A stretch of 64,000 nt of DNA from Parvularcula sp. (GTDB taxonomy: Bacteria; Pseudomonadota; Alphaproteobacteria; Caulobacterales; Parvularculaceae). A program made the translations under genes and the position numbers. The stretch covers positions 255,827-319,826 of the forward strand of contig PAIP01000034.1 in NCBI GenBank assembly GCA_002704915.1. Reading direction: 5' to 3'. The notes below the pieces were generated by a model. It ran no database searches, had not been told where the DNA came from, and was given only the letters and a program-made list of their open reading frames with translations. This document shows positions 8,386 to 16,881 of this stretch, piece by piece (position 1 is the stretch's first letter; every line of letters starts with the position of its first letter).

Positions 8386-9894
8386 ATGATCTCTCCTGCA
8401 TTCGCCATCCCTCTTTCTCTGGCGCTGCCGATCGCCGGCTGCTTCGCCATCTGGCTTCTCGACAAGCAACCGAACCTGCGCGAGGCGGCGACGCTGATTA
8501 CTGGCGCGCTCCTGTTCCTGCTCGCGCTGATTGTGTTCGGCGCCGTGGGAAGCGGGGCGCAGCCGGGCTTCATCCTGTTCGAGGTGATCGACGGCCTGCC
8601 GATCTCGTTCAAGGCCGAACCTCTGGGCGCCATGTTTGGCGTCATCGCGAGCGGTTTGTGGTTCGTCGATAGCGTTTATTCCATCGGCTATATGCGCGGG
8701 AATAACGAGAAACATCAGACGCGCTTTTACATGTCTTTCGCCGTGGCGATTTCCGCGGCCATGGGCGTCGCCTATGCGGCGAACCTCTTCACGCTATTCA
8801 TCTTCTATGAAGTGCTGACGCTGTCGACCTTCCCGCTGGTGACGCATAAGGGCGATGAAAAGGCCGCCAAGGGCGGGCGCATCTATCTCGGCGTTCTGAT
8901 GGCGACGTCGATCGGGCTGTTGCTCCCCGCCATCGTCTGGACCTACGCCATCACCGGCACGACGGAATTTACCGATGGCGGCATTATGGCCGCTCATTCC
9001 GAAGCGGTGGGCCCCATCGCCGGCGTGCTCCTTGGGCTTTACGCCTTCGGCATCGGCAAGGCGGCGCTGATGCCCGTCCATCCCTGGCTTCCCAACGCCA
9101 TGGTGGCCCCGACGCCGGTGTCGGCCTTCCTGCACGCGGTGGCGGTGGTGAAAGCGGGCGTCTTCTCGATCCTCAAGGTCGCGGTCTATGTGTTCGGAAT
9201 CGACTTCCTGCGCGATACGGGCGCCAGCATTCCCTTCATGTGGATTGCGGCGGGTTCGATCCTCCTCGCGTCGGCCATCGCCATGCACAAGGATAATCTG
9301 AAAGCGCGGCTCGCTTATTCGACGGTGTCGCAGCTTTCCTATGTGACGCTCGGCGCCATGCTGGCGACCTCCATGGGCGTCATGGGCGGGGCGATGCAGA
9401 TCGCGGCCCACGCGCTCGGCAAGATGACGCTCTTCATGTGCGCGGGCGCCATCTACACCGCCCATCACAAGACGCTGGTCTCCGAAATGCGCGGGCTGGG
9501 GCGCGTCATGCCCTTCACCTTCGGCGCGTTCTTCCTCGGCGCCATGTCGATCATCGGCCTGCCGCCCATGGCCGGGTCCTGGCCGAAATTCTTCCTGATG
9601 CTGGGCGCCGCGGATGCTGGACAGCTTGCGATCATCGCGGTGCTGATGATCTCGTCGATTTTGAATGTGATCTATCTTCTGTCGATCCCGGTGCAGGCGT
9701 TCTATATGAACCCGGCGGTTGGCGACGCCAAACCGCAAGGGGCGGGCGGGGCCTCGATCCAGTGGGGCGCCTTGAAAGAAGCGCCGATCCTGACGCTCGC
9801 GCCGCCGCTCTTCACCGCGACGGGCGCTTTCCTCCTCTTCTTCTTTGCGGACCCGCTCTACAATTATCTCTCGCCGCTGATCGGGGGACAGTGA
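8386..9894 (+). CDS. MrpA N-terminal-like antiporter subunit (second large subunit)
   Basis: A 502-residue proton-antiporter-family membrane protein. The segment HPWLPNAMVAPTPVSAFLHAV followed by VVKAGVFSILKV is of the MrpA/NuoL type rather than the MrpD type, and YSIGYMRGNNEKHQTRFY fits the same group. Together with the DUF4040 gene at 4799 it probably supplies what MrpA does in classical systems. The start is set at the ATG at 8386, preceded by AGGGGAGA and just downstream of the repeat; the open frame could begin at 8335, but that stretch is repeat sequence. Confidence 0.88.
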   Translation: MISPAFAIPLSLALPIAGCFAIWLLDKQPNLREAATLITGALLFLLALIVFGAVGSGAQPGFILFEVIDGLPISFKAEPLGAMFGVIASGLWFVDSVYSIGYMRGNNEKHQTRFYMSFAVAISAAMGVAYAANLFTLFIFYEVLTLSTFPLVTHKGDEKAAKGGRIYLGVLMATSIGLLLPAIVWTYAITGTTEFTDGGIMAAHSEAVGPIAGVLLGLYAFGIGKAALMPVHPWLPNAMVAPTPVSAFLHAVAVVKAGVFSILKVAVYVFGIDFLRDTGASIPFMWIAAGSILLASAIAMHKDNLKARLAYSTVSQLSYVTLGAMLATSMGVMGGAMQIAAHALGKMTLFMCAGAIYTAHHKTLVSEMRGLGRVMPFTFGAFFLGAMSIIGLPPMAGSWPKFFLMLGAADAGQLAIIAVLMISSILNVIYLLSIPVQAFYMNPAVGDAKPQGAGGASIQWGALKEAPILTLAPPLFTATGAFLLFFFADPLYNYLSPLIGGQ

Positions 9895-9910
9895 TGAGGT
9901 TTTTCTTGAA

Positions 9911-10049
9911 CACCCCCTCCGTCACCCCGGATCAAGTCCGGGGCGACACCTCCCCCGCAAGCGGGGGAGGAGAATCGCTGTGCTTTAGGCAAGCTCCCTC
10001 TTCCCCCGTTTACGGGGGAAGTACCGGCGAAGCCGGGGATGGGGGCGAA
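9911..10049. repeat. Palindromic intergenic repeat, family B copy 1
   Basis: It contains two hairpins: CTCCCCCG/CGGGGGAG around 9950-9970 and CTTCCCCCG/CGGGGGAAG around 9999-10020. Read on the minus strand it follows the same order of blocks as 59302-59437, including the GGGGGAAGAGGGAGCT segment, the CTCCTCCCCCGC hairpin and the terminal ACGGAGGGGGTGT. It separates two genes of the Mrp operon, and its right end lies directly before the ATG at 10052. Confidence 0.8.
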
Positions 10050-10051
10050 GT

Positions 10052-10345
10052 ATGAAAAACACTTTGGAGCGTTTTTTTGCGGCCATAAGCCCTTCGGCTC
10101 AATTGATAATAGCTTCAATTGCTACAGGCTTCACAGGATATATCCTTGAAGCTCATGCTGATCATTTTTTTCAAAACCTGAAACGGTCATTCCCGTTTAT
10201 TCTCGGTTTTCCTCTCTTCTTAATTGTTGGGGGCTTTGCATGGGCGGCAATATGCGGACCTAGAATTGGAGCCGTCGCATCCTTAGCAATCTATTTGATT
10301 TTGAGTTTTGTGATGTTTCTCGTCATGCGCGCAGTCAATTTTTAG
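10052..10345 (+). CDS. Small three-helix membrane protein, unknown
   Basis: A 97-residue hydrophobic protein with about three membrane segments (SAQLIIASIATGFTGYI, FPFILGFPLFLIVGGFAWAAI, VASLAIYLILSFVMFLVM). It is visibly richer in A+T than the genes on both sides, and it starts two bases after the family B repeat. No family was recognised. It may be a passenger inserted with the repeat or a genuine accessory protein of the antiporter. Position within the operon and an intact frame favour expression. Confidence 0.6.
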   Translation: MKNTLERFFAAISPSAQLIIASIATGFTGYILEAHADHFFQNLKRSFPFILGFPLFLIVGGFAWAAICGPRIGAVASLAIYLILSFVMFLVMRAVNF

Positions 10346-10358
10346 AGTGGAGCCGAAT

Positions 10359-10637
10359 ATGAGCAGCGACCACCACAATCACCACGACGAAGGCTGGGCC
10401 GACAAGAAAGCATTTCGCAACGCGTTTTTGGGCGTCCTCATCATCGCCTCCATCGCCGCGGCGATCGCCGGTTTCATTCCGGCCTTTCAAAAAGAGCATC
10501 CTCACTTCGCCGTCGAAGGCTGGGGCGTTTTCTTCGCCGTCTGGGGCTTCGCCGCGTTCATGTTCATCGTCCTCGCGGGACAACATCTGCGCAAGCTCGT
10601 GGGCCGCAAGGAAGGCTATTATGAGGAGCGCGAATAG
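10359..10637 (+). CDS. Small His-rich membrane protein in Mrp operon, unknown
   Basis: A 92-residue protein with a histidine-rich N-terminus (SSDHHNHHDEGW), two membrane helices (AFLGVLIIASIAAAIAGFIPAF and GVFFAVWGFAAFMFIVLAG) and a basic/acidic C-terminus. The ATG at 10359 is preferred over the upstream GTG at 10347. It ends directly before the ATG of the next large subunit. Position suggests an accessory subunit; the histidines might bind metal or sense pH. No known family was recognised. Confidence 0.75.
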   Translation: MSSDHHNHHDEGWADKKAFRNAFLGVLIIASIAAAIAGFIPAFQKEHPHFAVEGWGVFFAVWGFAAFMFIVLAGQHLRKLVGRKEGYYEERE

Positions 10638-12365
10638 ATGACCGGCGCCCTCGATCTCTTCATCAACAATCCGGCGGTGATCCTCACCGTGGGCGCGCTC
10701 ATGTGCCTGGCGATCCCGCGCCATTTGGCGTCGCCGATTCTTCTCATCGCGACGGCGATTTCGGCGGTGAAGCTCTACACGCTGGGGCTCGGCAATTACG
10801 GCGCTGTGTCGCTGTTCGGCGAGACGCTGACGACCGTGCGCCTCGACCCGTTGTCGCGCATCTTTGCGGTGGTGTTTCACATCGCGGCGGCGCTGAACAT
10901 CATCTATGCCTGGGGCCAGCGCGACCGGGCGCAGAATTTCGCGACGCTCGCCTATCCGGCGGCGGCGCTTGGCGGCGTCCTTGCCGGCGACATGATCACG
11001 CTTTTCTTCTGGTGGGAGATGGCGGCGATCACCTCGGTCTTCCTAGTCTGGGCGCCGGGCACCCGCGTCACATACCTTTCGGGCATGCGCTATCTTTCGA
11101 TCCAGATCCTCTCGGGCGTTCTCTTGCTTGGCGGGATCGTGCTGACCTTTCGCGAAACGGGCACGCTTGACTTCAACTTCATCGGCCTGCGCGACGACAA
11201 TGGCGCGATCAAGTTTTCCGCGCTCGTCATGTTCCTCGCTTTCGGCATCAAGTCGGCGTTCCCCTTGCTCCATAACTGGGTGCAGGACGCCTATCCGAAA
11301 TCCACCATCACCGGCGCGATCATCCTTTCGATTTTCACTACCAAGCTGGCGGTCTATTCGCTGGCGCGCGCCTTTCCGGGGACGATCGAGCTTGTCTATA
11401 TCGGCGCGGTGATGACGATCTTCCCGATCTTCTTCGCCCTCATCGAAAACGATCTCCGGAAAGTTCTCACCTATTCCATCAACAACCAGGTGGGCTTCAT
11501 GGTGGTCGCCATCGGTTTCGGCGCGATCAACGGCGCGGCGGGCTACGCCTTCGGCAATATCATTTTCGAGGGGCTTTTGTTCATGGCGCTGGGCGCGGCC
11601 ATGTACCGGACGGGCACGTCGAAAGCGACCGAGCTTGGCGGGCTCTACAAGACCATGCCGCTCACCATGGGGCTCTGCATCGTCGGCGCGCTTTCGATTT
11701 CCGCCTTCCCGGGAACGCTCGGCTTCGTCACCAAAGGCCTCATCATCGATGCGGCTGGCGAGGCGCATATGTTCTGGATCTGGCTGACGCTTCTGTTCGC
11801 TTCCGCCGGCGTTCTCGAACATGCAGGGATCAAGATCCCGTATTTCACCTTCTTCGCCCATGACAGTGGCAAACGCCCGAAAGAGGCGCCCATCGGCATG
11901 ATGATCGCCATGGGGGCGTCGGCGGCCATGTGTCTTGGTCTCGGGTTCTTCCCGGAGCCGCTTTACGCGCTGATGCCCGACCAGGCGGCTATCGCCGGTT
12001 ATCATCCCTATTCGGCCTATCACATCGTCGAACAGTTGCAGCTTCTGCTCTGGGCGGTGCTCGCCTTCGCCGTGCTCATTCTCCTGAAATGGTACCCGGC
12101 CGAAGTGCCCTCGACCAATCTTGATACGGATTGGTTCTGGCGCATCCCCGGCCGCGAGCTTCTCGGCTGGGTCACTGGTGCGTCGCGCGCAACATGGATC
12201 GCCCTATGGGGGATTTTCTCCGGCCGCGTGCAAGCATTGATGGAGCGAATTTATGCGGTGCATGGACCGGAAGGGCAGATGGCGCGGTCATGGCCCATCG
12301 GCTTTATGGCCTTGTGGACCGCGATTTTGTTGGGGCTGGTCCTGTTCCTGTCGTTCCTCGCCTGA
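10638..12365 (+). CDS. Third large proton-antiporter-like subunit (MrpD/NuoN type)
   Basis: A 575-residue membrane protein of the proton-conducting antiporter family with about 14-15 helices. Conserved segments are FFWWEMAAITSVFLVWAPG, KSAFPLLHNWVQDAYPKSTITGAIILS and ENDLRKVLTYSINNQVGFMVVAIG. It is longer than mrpD at 6681 and has an extra C-terminal helix with a cytoplasmic arm. Last gene of the operon; no clear terminator was seen after it. It is annotated in relatives as an Na+/H+ antiporter subunit D. Confidence 0.88.
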   Translation: MTGALDLFINNPAVILTVGALMCLAIPRHLASPILLIATAISAVKLYTLGLGNYGAVSLFGETLTTVRLDPLSRIFAVVFHIAAALNIIYAWGQRDRAQNFATLAYPAAALGGVLAGDMITLFFWWEMAAITSVFLVWAPGTRVTYLSGMRYLSIQILSGVLLLGGIVLTFRETGTLDFNFIGLRDDNGAIKFSALVMFLAFGIKSAFPLLHNWVQDAYPKSTITGAIILSIFTTKLAVYSLARAFPGTIELVYIGAVMTIFPIFFALIENDLRKVLTYSINNQVGFMVVAIGFGAINGAAGYAFGNIIFEGLLFMALGAAMYRTGTSKATELGGLYKTMPLTMGLCIVGALSISAFPGTLGFVTKGLIIDAAGEAHMFWIWLTLLFASAGVLEHAGIKIPYFTFFAHDSGKRPKEAPIGMMIAMGASAAMCLGLGFFPEPLYALMPDQAAIAGYHPYSAYHIVEQLQLLLWAVLAFAVLILLKWYPAEVPSTNLDTDWFWRIPGRELLGWVTGASRATWIALWGIFSGRVQALMERIYAVHGPEGQMARSWPIGFMALWTAILLGLVLFLSFLA

Positions 12366-12503
12366 CATTTTCGCGATTGCAAAAACATAACGGCGCGCCT
12401 TCGCACTGTCCTAAAACGTAAACGCGCATCCACCTCTTTCCCGCCGCTTTTATCCTTTCCGAAAAGGGCCCGTTTCTTGCGCTGGGCCGGGATGGGAGGC
12501 GGC

Positions 12504-12905
12504 ATGTCGAAGACAACGGATCGTTTTTCGCAACTGGCGGTCAGGCTCGTCGCGCGCATGGCGAAAGAGGTTGTGTGCGAGGCTTACGGGCTGCCGCACG
12601 CCGCCTTGATGATCACGGAACGGCGCGGCGCCGCGCTCGCCCGCGCGCGCCAGACCGCGATGTATCTCGCCCATGTGGTGGGGCAGTTGTCGCTCAATGA
12701 AGTCGCGGGCGAGTTCAATCGCGACCGGTCGACGGTCTCCCACGCCTGCATCAATGTCGAAGACAGCCGCGACAGTCCGATCCACGAAGTTCAACTGGAA
12801 TATATGGAGCGCTTGTTGCGCGAGCGCATACGGCAGGCGGAAGCCGACGGGCTGTTCCTGCGCGGCGCGCCTCTGGAACACAAAAACATAGGCTATTCGG
12901 CCTAG
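12504..12905 (+). CDS. Solo DnaA domain IV-type helix-turn-helix protein
   Basis: A 133-residue protein. Residues about 45-110 match the DNA-binding domain IV of DnaA ([24 protein letters not shown] followed by [11 protein letters not shown]), but the AAA+ ATPase is absent. The ATG at 12504 is preceded by GGGAGGCGGC; an in-frame ATG at 12492 is possible. Such single-domain proteins in alphaproteobacteria act as transcriptional regulators, and the DNA-binding half of the Rhodobacter GTA activator GafA is of this kind. Its stop overlaps the sufE stop on the other strand by four bases. Confidence 0.8.
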   Translation: MSKTTDRFSQLAVRLVARMAKEVVCEAYGLPHAALMITERRGAALARARQTAMYLAHVVGQLSLNEVAGEFNRDRSTVSHACINVEDSRDSPIHEVQLEYMERLLRERIRQAEADGLFLRGAPLEHKNIGYSA

Positions 12906-13306
12906 GCGTCCTGCGCGGCGATTTCTCGGATGCGCTTGATCATGGAGGCGAGGCCGTTGGAACGCTGCGGCGTCAGATGTCCTTCAAGGTCGAAGGGCGC
13001 GAGGGCGGCTTGCGGATCAACTGCCATGATCTCTTGGCTGCTTTTGCCGGAATAAAGCGCGATCAACAGCGCCACGAGGCCCTTGACGATATGGGCGTCG
13101 CTGTCGCCCTTGAGAACAATCGCATCGCCGTCCTCGCTTGCATGAAGCCAGACCTGGCTCGCGCAGCCGCGCACCTTGTGGGCCTCGTCGCGATGCTCCT
13201 CCGGATAGGGCTCGAGATTGCGGCCGAGATCGATGAGATATTTGTAGCGGTCGTCCCATTCGTCGAGGAACGCGAAGTCGCCGGCGATATCGTCAAAGCT
13301 TGTCAT
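12902..13306 (-). CDS. sufE: SufE family sulfur-acceptor protein
   Basis: A 134-residue protein with the SufE pattern [18 protein letters not shown], then [10 protein letters not shown] carrying the sulfur-accepting cysteine (about residue 48), and a C-terminal [18 protein letters not shown]. It accepts sulfur from the desulfurase SufS for Fe-S cluster assembly; no other suf gene is nearby. Convergent with the DnaA-like gene with a four-base overlap. Confidence 0.92.
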   Translation of the reverse strand: MTSFDDIAGDFAFLDEWDDRYKYLIDLGRNLEPYPEEHRDEAHKVRGCASQVWLHASEDGDAIVLKGDSDAHIVKGLVALLIALYSGKSSQEIMAVDPQAALAPFDLEGHLTPQRSNGLASMIKRIREIAAQDA

Positions 13307-13443
13307 GGCCGGGAGATAGGGCCTCCCGCGCTCCGCCGCAACCGGCCCGGCATGAGACGAAACGAAGCCCGGCGGCGACGAACCGAGCCCGCGGCGTCTG
13401 AAACGCGCCCTATAATAGCGGCCTTGCAGACGGGGAAACGTCC

Positions 13444-14631
13444 ATGCGCATCATCTTCCTGACGGCGATTGCTGTCTTTGTCGCTTTCGGTCCGGCGGCG
13501 GCCGAAACCTACGGATCGCACAAGCGCACCAGCGAATATAAAATTGCTTCCGACTCGCTTGGCGAAAAACGCATGATCTATGTGCGCACGCCGCCCGCCT
13601 ATGACCCCTCGAAAACTTACCCGGTCGTCTATGTGCTCGATGGCGAATGGAACTTCGAATATGTGGCGAGCTATCTCGACTACATGGCCGATAATGAGAT
13701 CTATCCGGATCTCATCGTCACCGGCGTCAGGAACGTCAATCGCAATCGCGATTATGTGCCGCGCGCCGATCCCTACTTCGCCGACACCGGCGAGGCGGGC
13801 GCCTTTCTCGATTTCGTCGGCAATGAATGGATTTCGTTGATTGAAGAGAAATACCCGGCGAGCGGCGAGCGCATTCTCATCGGCCATTCCTTTGGCGGCG
13901 TCTTCACGCTGCACACATTGTTTACGCAGCCCGCGCTCTTCGACGCCTATATCGCGCTCGGCGCCAGCGCGTGGATCGGCGACCGCGTCTTGTTTGAAGA
14001 GGCCGCGCACTATTTCGCCGACCCGCAGAATGCTGACGCCTTCGTCTATATGGCGGTGGGGGAGGGCGACGGCGGTCCGACGGTTCCGTCAGGCGAGGCG
14101 CTTGCCGCGCTCTTTCAGGAAGAGGCCCCGGAGACGCTGGAATGGACGTTTGCCATTACGCCAAAGACCGATCACTTCAAGAACGTGGCCTCGGGCATCC
14201 ATGACGCGTTCATGGCGCTGTTTCCGGCCTGGGGGTTCGATGAAGAGGTCATGGCCGCCGCGAAGGAGAACGGTGTCGCCGGCGTCGATCAATGGTTTGC
14301 GGAAAAGGAAGCGACGCTTGGCTGGCGTTTCAAACCCGCCTGGTTCGATATGGGCGTCGCCGCCCTCGCAATGACAAGCAGGGGCGACGGCGCGGCGGCG
14401 ATGCGGCTGATGGCGCATATGACCCGGCATTATCCTGACAATGCGCAGGTCGCCGCGTTCGCTGGAAATGTCTTTGAACAGAATGAACGCTTTGCGGACG
14501 CCGCTGCGGAATATGAACGCGCCATAAGGATCGCCCGCGAGCATGATCTCCATCCGAACGCCATTCATCTCGACCGGCTTGAGGAGAGCGCCGCGCGCAA
14601 CCGTGCGGCGGCGGAGAATGACGCGCCCTGA
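13444..14631 (+). CDS. Secreted esterase of the enterochelin-esterase (esterase D) type
   Basis: A 395-residue protein with a signal peptide (about 1-20, ending PAAAE). The alpha/beta-hydrolase part spans about 25-260: YVRTPPAYDPSKTYPVVYVLDGEW, then the nucleophile elbow GHSFGG at about residue 143 and the probable catalytic His in KTDHFKNV. The last 130 residues contain a TPR-like helical pair (FAGNVFEQNERFADAAAEYERA). Substrate unknown; proteins of this fold hydrolyse esters such as siderophores or acyl compounds in the periplasm. Confidence 0.85.
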   Translation: MRIIFLTAIAVFVAFGPAAAETYGSHKRTSEYKIASDSLGEKRMIYVRTPPAYDPSKTYPVVYVLDGEWNFEYVASYLDYMADNEIYPDLIVTGVRNVNRNRDYVPRADPYFADTGEAGAFLDFVGNEWISLIEEKYPASGERILIGHSFGGVFTLHTLFTQPALFDAYIALGASAWIGDRVLFEEAAHYFADPQNADAFVYMAVGEGDGGPTVPSGEALAALFQEEAPETLEWTFAITPKTDHFKNVASGIHDAFMALFPAWGFDEEVMAAAKENGVAGVDQWFAEKEATLGWRFKPAWFDMGVAALAMTSRGDGAAAMRLMAHMTRHYPDNAQVAAFAGNVFEQNERFADAAAEYERAIRIAREHDLHPNAIHLDRLEESAARNRAAAENDAP

Positions 14632-14668
14632 ATTCGGCTGCTTGTGATTGCACGATATCTTGGGCTAA

Positions 14669-15064
14669 ATGCCGCCCATGAACGCCGCCTCGCTCACGGA
14701 AAAACTTTTCGACGCCTTCGCGCGCCGCGACGCCGCCGCCGCGGCGGCGATGATCGCCGATGATGCGGTGTGGCGGTTTCCCGGAAAGAAGGGCGCGCTC
14801 GCCGGGGACCATCAGGGCCGCGAGGCGATCTTCGCGTTTCTCTTCAAGGTAATCGAACTGACGGGCGGAACTTTCGCATCGGAACGCGTCGCCCTCGCCG
14901 GGGATGAGCACAGAGCGTTCCTGCATTTCATCGGCCGGGCGGAGCGGGGCGGCAAGCAACTCGACAATCCCACCTGCCTCATGCTTGTCTTCTCTGGCGG
15001 CAAGCTGGTCGAGGCCCGCGAATGGGTCTGGGACCTCGACCATGTAGAGGACTTCTGGTCCTAG
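14669..15064 (+). CDS. SnoaL/NTF2-like protein
   Basis: A 131-residue single-domain protein with the NTF2-like pattern: N-terminal helices (LTEKLFDAFARRDAAAAAAMI), DDAVWRFPG, then EAIFAFLFKV and sheets ending WDLDHVEDFWS. The start may be 14669 or 14678. Enzyme or binding role unknown. Its 3' end overlaps that of the tautomerase gene on the minus strand by four bases. Confidence 0.78.
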   Translation: MPPMNAASLTEKLFDAFARRDAAAAAAMIADDAVWRFPGKKGALAGDHQGREAIFAFLFKVIELTGGTFASERVALAGDEHRAFLHFIGRAERGGKQLDNPTCLMLVFSGGKLVEAREWVWDLDHVEDFWS

Positions 15065-15279
15065 CCGTCAGCGCCTGAAACCTGTCGACGGTAGTCCGCG
15101 ACCGGCAAGCCGCCGACGCCCCAATCCTCCATCTCCACTTCGTCGATCACGACAAAGGTTGTCGCGGGGCTTTTGTCGAGCACGCGAACCAAGAGGTCCG
15201 TCGCGCCTTTGATCAGTTCGGCTTTCTGATCCGCTGTCGTTCCACCCTCGCGGGTGATCTTGATGTTGACGTAGGGCAT
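15061..15279 (-). CDS. 4-oxalocrotonate tautomerase family protein
   Basis: A 72-residue protein with the tautomerase start MPYVNIKITREGG; Pro2 becomes the catalytic N-terminal proline after removal of Met. The length is typical for this superfamily. No catabolic pathway genes surround it, so the substrate is not evident. It follows the NTF2-like gene by one base on the same strand and is probably cotranscribed with it. Confidence 0.88.
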   Translation of the reverse strand: MPYVNIKITREGGTTADQKAELIKGATDLLVRVLDKSPATTFVVIDEVEMEDWGVGGLPVADYRRQVSGADG

Positions 15280-15280
15280 G

Positions 15281-15661
15281 TCATTCCTCGCTGATAAGAT
15301 CGTAATGAAAAACTTTTGCGGCGATGCGCCATTCGCCGTCGATGCGTGTGAAAGAGAGAAAGTCGGTGAAACGCTTGCCCATCATGGCGCAGGTCAGAAC
15401 GGCAAGCGCCGTGTCGCCGCCGGCGAAACGGATGCTTTCCACATTGAAGCGATAGGCGTCGCCTCGCTGCGCCGGGCTTTGCCGGTTGCGCACGACGTCC
15501 ATATAGGCCGGCATGTTGTAAGTCAGGGGCGCCCCGCCCGAGGCGGTGTGATAAATCGCCTGCGGGTGAAACACGCTTTCAAGCAGCGCAATGTCGCCGC
15601 GATAAAGCCCGTCATAATAGCGCTTCAGCGCGTTGAGAATATCGTTGAAGGCATTTGTCAT
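15281..15661 (-). CDS. NTF2-like nuclear transport factor family protein
   Basis: A 126-residue protein starting at 15661 (or 15667). The frame is open further upstream, but the extra residues are Arg/Pro-rich and unlike the protein. It has the lumazine-binding/NTF2-like fold pattern: ILNALKRYYDGLYRGDIALLESVFH near the start and FLSFTRIDGEWRIAAKVFHYD at the end. Function unknown; possibly a small steroid-isomerase-like or binding protein. It is downstream of gstA on the same strand. Confidence 0.8.
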   Translation of the reverse strand: MTNAFNDILNALKRYYDGLYRGDIALLESVFHPQAIYHTASGGAPLTYNMPAYMDVVRNRQSPAQRGDAYRFNVESIRFAGGDTALAVLTCAMMGKRFTDFLSFTRIDGEWRIAAKVFHYDLISEE

Positions 15662-15746
15662 GGGCATTTCCGCCGTAGGGGAGGGGGTGAGACCCGGAAG
15701 GGCGTTCCGGGTCTCGGTGAGCAGCGCAAGCGGCGGGAGATGGCGC

Positions 15747-16370
15747 TTACGCCGCTTTTGCAAGAAGACCCTCAGCGGCGAGGGCCTTTTTGACGGCGGG
15801 GCGTTCGGCGACGCGGGCGACGAAGGCGGCCGTTTTCGGCCATTTCGCAAGATCGATATTCACGAAGTTGGTCCAGTTCGCGACGACGAAAAGATAGGCG
15901 TCGGCGATGGTGAATTGGTCGCCGGTCAGATGCGCGCGTCCGTCGGCGAGCACGCTTTCGATATAATCGAACCGTTTCGCCACATTGGCTTCATGCGTTT
16001 CGCGTGCGGCCCCTTCCGGCGCAGGGCTTGCGAAGAACGGCGTGAACGCCTTGTGCAGCTCCGAGCCGACGAAATTGAGATAGGCGTTGACGCGGGCGCG
16101 TTCGACCGTGCCGTTCTCCGGCGCCAGCTTCGCCGCTTTATTGGTGTCGGCGATGAATTGCAGGATTGCGGGACCTTCATTCAGAATATCGCCGCTATCG
16201 AGTTTGAGCGCCGGAACGTAGCCATTGGGGCTTATGTTGAGAAAATCTTCGCCGCTTTCGGTCTTCTTCGTCTTGGTGTCTGTTTTTTCAATCTGGAAAG
16301 CCGCGCCGGCTTCGGTGAGCGCAATATGGGACGCCAGCGAGCAGGCCCCGGGTTTGTAATAAAGCTTCAT
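15747..16370 (-). CDS. gstA: Glutathione S-transferase, bacterial beta class
   Basis: A 207-residue protein. The N-terminal thioredoxin-like domain starts MKLYYKPGACSLASHIAL with the beta-class cysteine at residue 10, and has NISPNGYVPAL (cis-proline) and EGPAILQFI (Glu-Ser-type glutathione contact). The C-terminal helical domain includes FTIADAYLFVVANW. It conjugates or reduces electrophiles with glutathione. Divergent from the HxlR regulator, which is the likely controller. Confidence 0.92.
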   Translation of the reverse strand: MKLYYKPGACSLASHIALTEAGAAFQIEKTDTKTKKTESGEDFLNISPNGYVPALKLDSGDILNEGPAILQFIADTNKAAKLAPENGTVERARVNAYLNFVGSELHKAFTPFFASPAPEGAARETHEANVAKRFDYIESVLADGRAHLTGDQFTIADAYLFVVANWTNFVNIDLAKWPKTAAFVARVAERPAVKKALAAEGLLAKAA

Positions 16371-16442
16371 TCTGTTTCTCCTTTTTTGATCTTTGTCCCT
16401 TAGCGGGGGCGGGACCGATCTAGGCGGGAGAGGTTACCTTTG

Positions 16443-16480
16443 TAAACTTCATAAACTCGTGATACTAAAAAACTAAGTTT
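16443..16480. promoter_or_regulatory. Candidate HxlR operator between gstA and the regulator
   Basis: The gap between the divergent genes holds TAAACT at 16443 and again at 16452, plus the palindrome AAACT-A-AGTTT at 16470-16480. The repeated half-site in the shared promoter region fits binding by a dimeric winged-helix regulator. Read by eye; no matrix search was done. Confidence 0.35.
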
Positions 16481-16517
16481 CCAATCGGTGACTCACAAAT
16501 AGGAGATCCGGCGTCCA

Positions 16518-16874
16518 ATGGCCTTGAAGATACGGAAAAATCAGAGCCCGCCCGCGCCCTACGACTGTCCCCTGTCGGAATGCCTGTCGATCATCGGCGG
16601 CGCGTGGACGCCGAATATTCTGTGGAATCTCAGCGCCGGGGCGAGACGGTTTTCGGAGCTGCGCCACGACATGCCGAAAATTTCGGCGAAGATGCTGACC
16701 ACGCGGCTGAAGGAGCTTGAGGAAAAGGGGATCGTTGAGCGGTCTGTGCTGCCCACATCGCCGCCTTCGGTGGAATACGCCCTGACGCGCGAAGGCCGCG
16801 AATTGCTGCCTGCTATCGAAGCGATCGCTGCTGTCGGGCGAAAACTGAAACGCAAGCGCAAAAAAGCCGCCTGA
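16518..16874 (+). CDS. HxlR family transcriptional regulator
   Basis: A 118-residue winged-helix protein. The HxlR signature is complete: CPLSECLSIIGGAWTPNILWNL, then RFSELRHDMPKISAKMLTTRLKELEEKGIVER and the wing YALTREGRELLP. HxlR proteins often sense electrophiles or redox change through the cysteine near the start (here Cys17/Cys21 region). Divergent from gstA, so it probably regulates the gst cluster. Confidence 0.93.
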   Translation: MALKIRKNQSPPAPYDCPLSECLSIIGGAWTPNILWNLSAGARRFSELRHDMPKISAKMLTTRLKELEEKGIVERSVLPTSPPSVEYALTREGRELLPAIEAIAAVGRKLKRKRKKAA

Positions 16875-16881
16875 GGCGCAG

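Noticed and set aside
9896-10055. Short frames reading through the repeat after the second antiporter gene
   Set aside because: The translation is repeat sequence (TPSVTPDQVRGD-like), as often mis-annotated in alphaproteobacteria.
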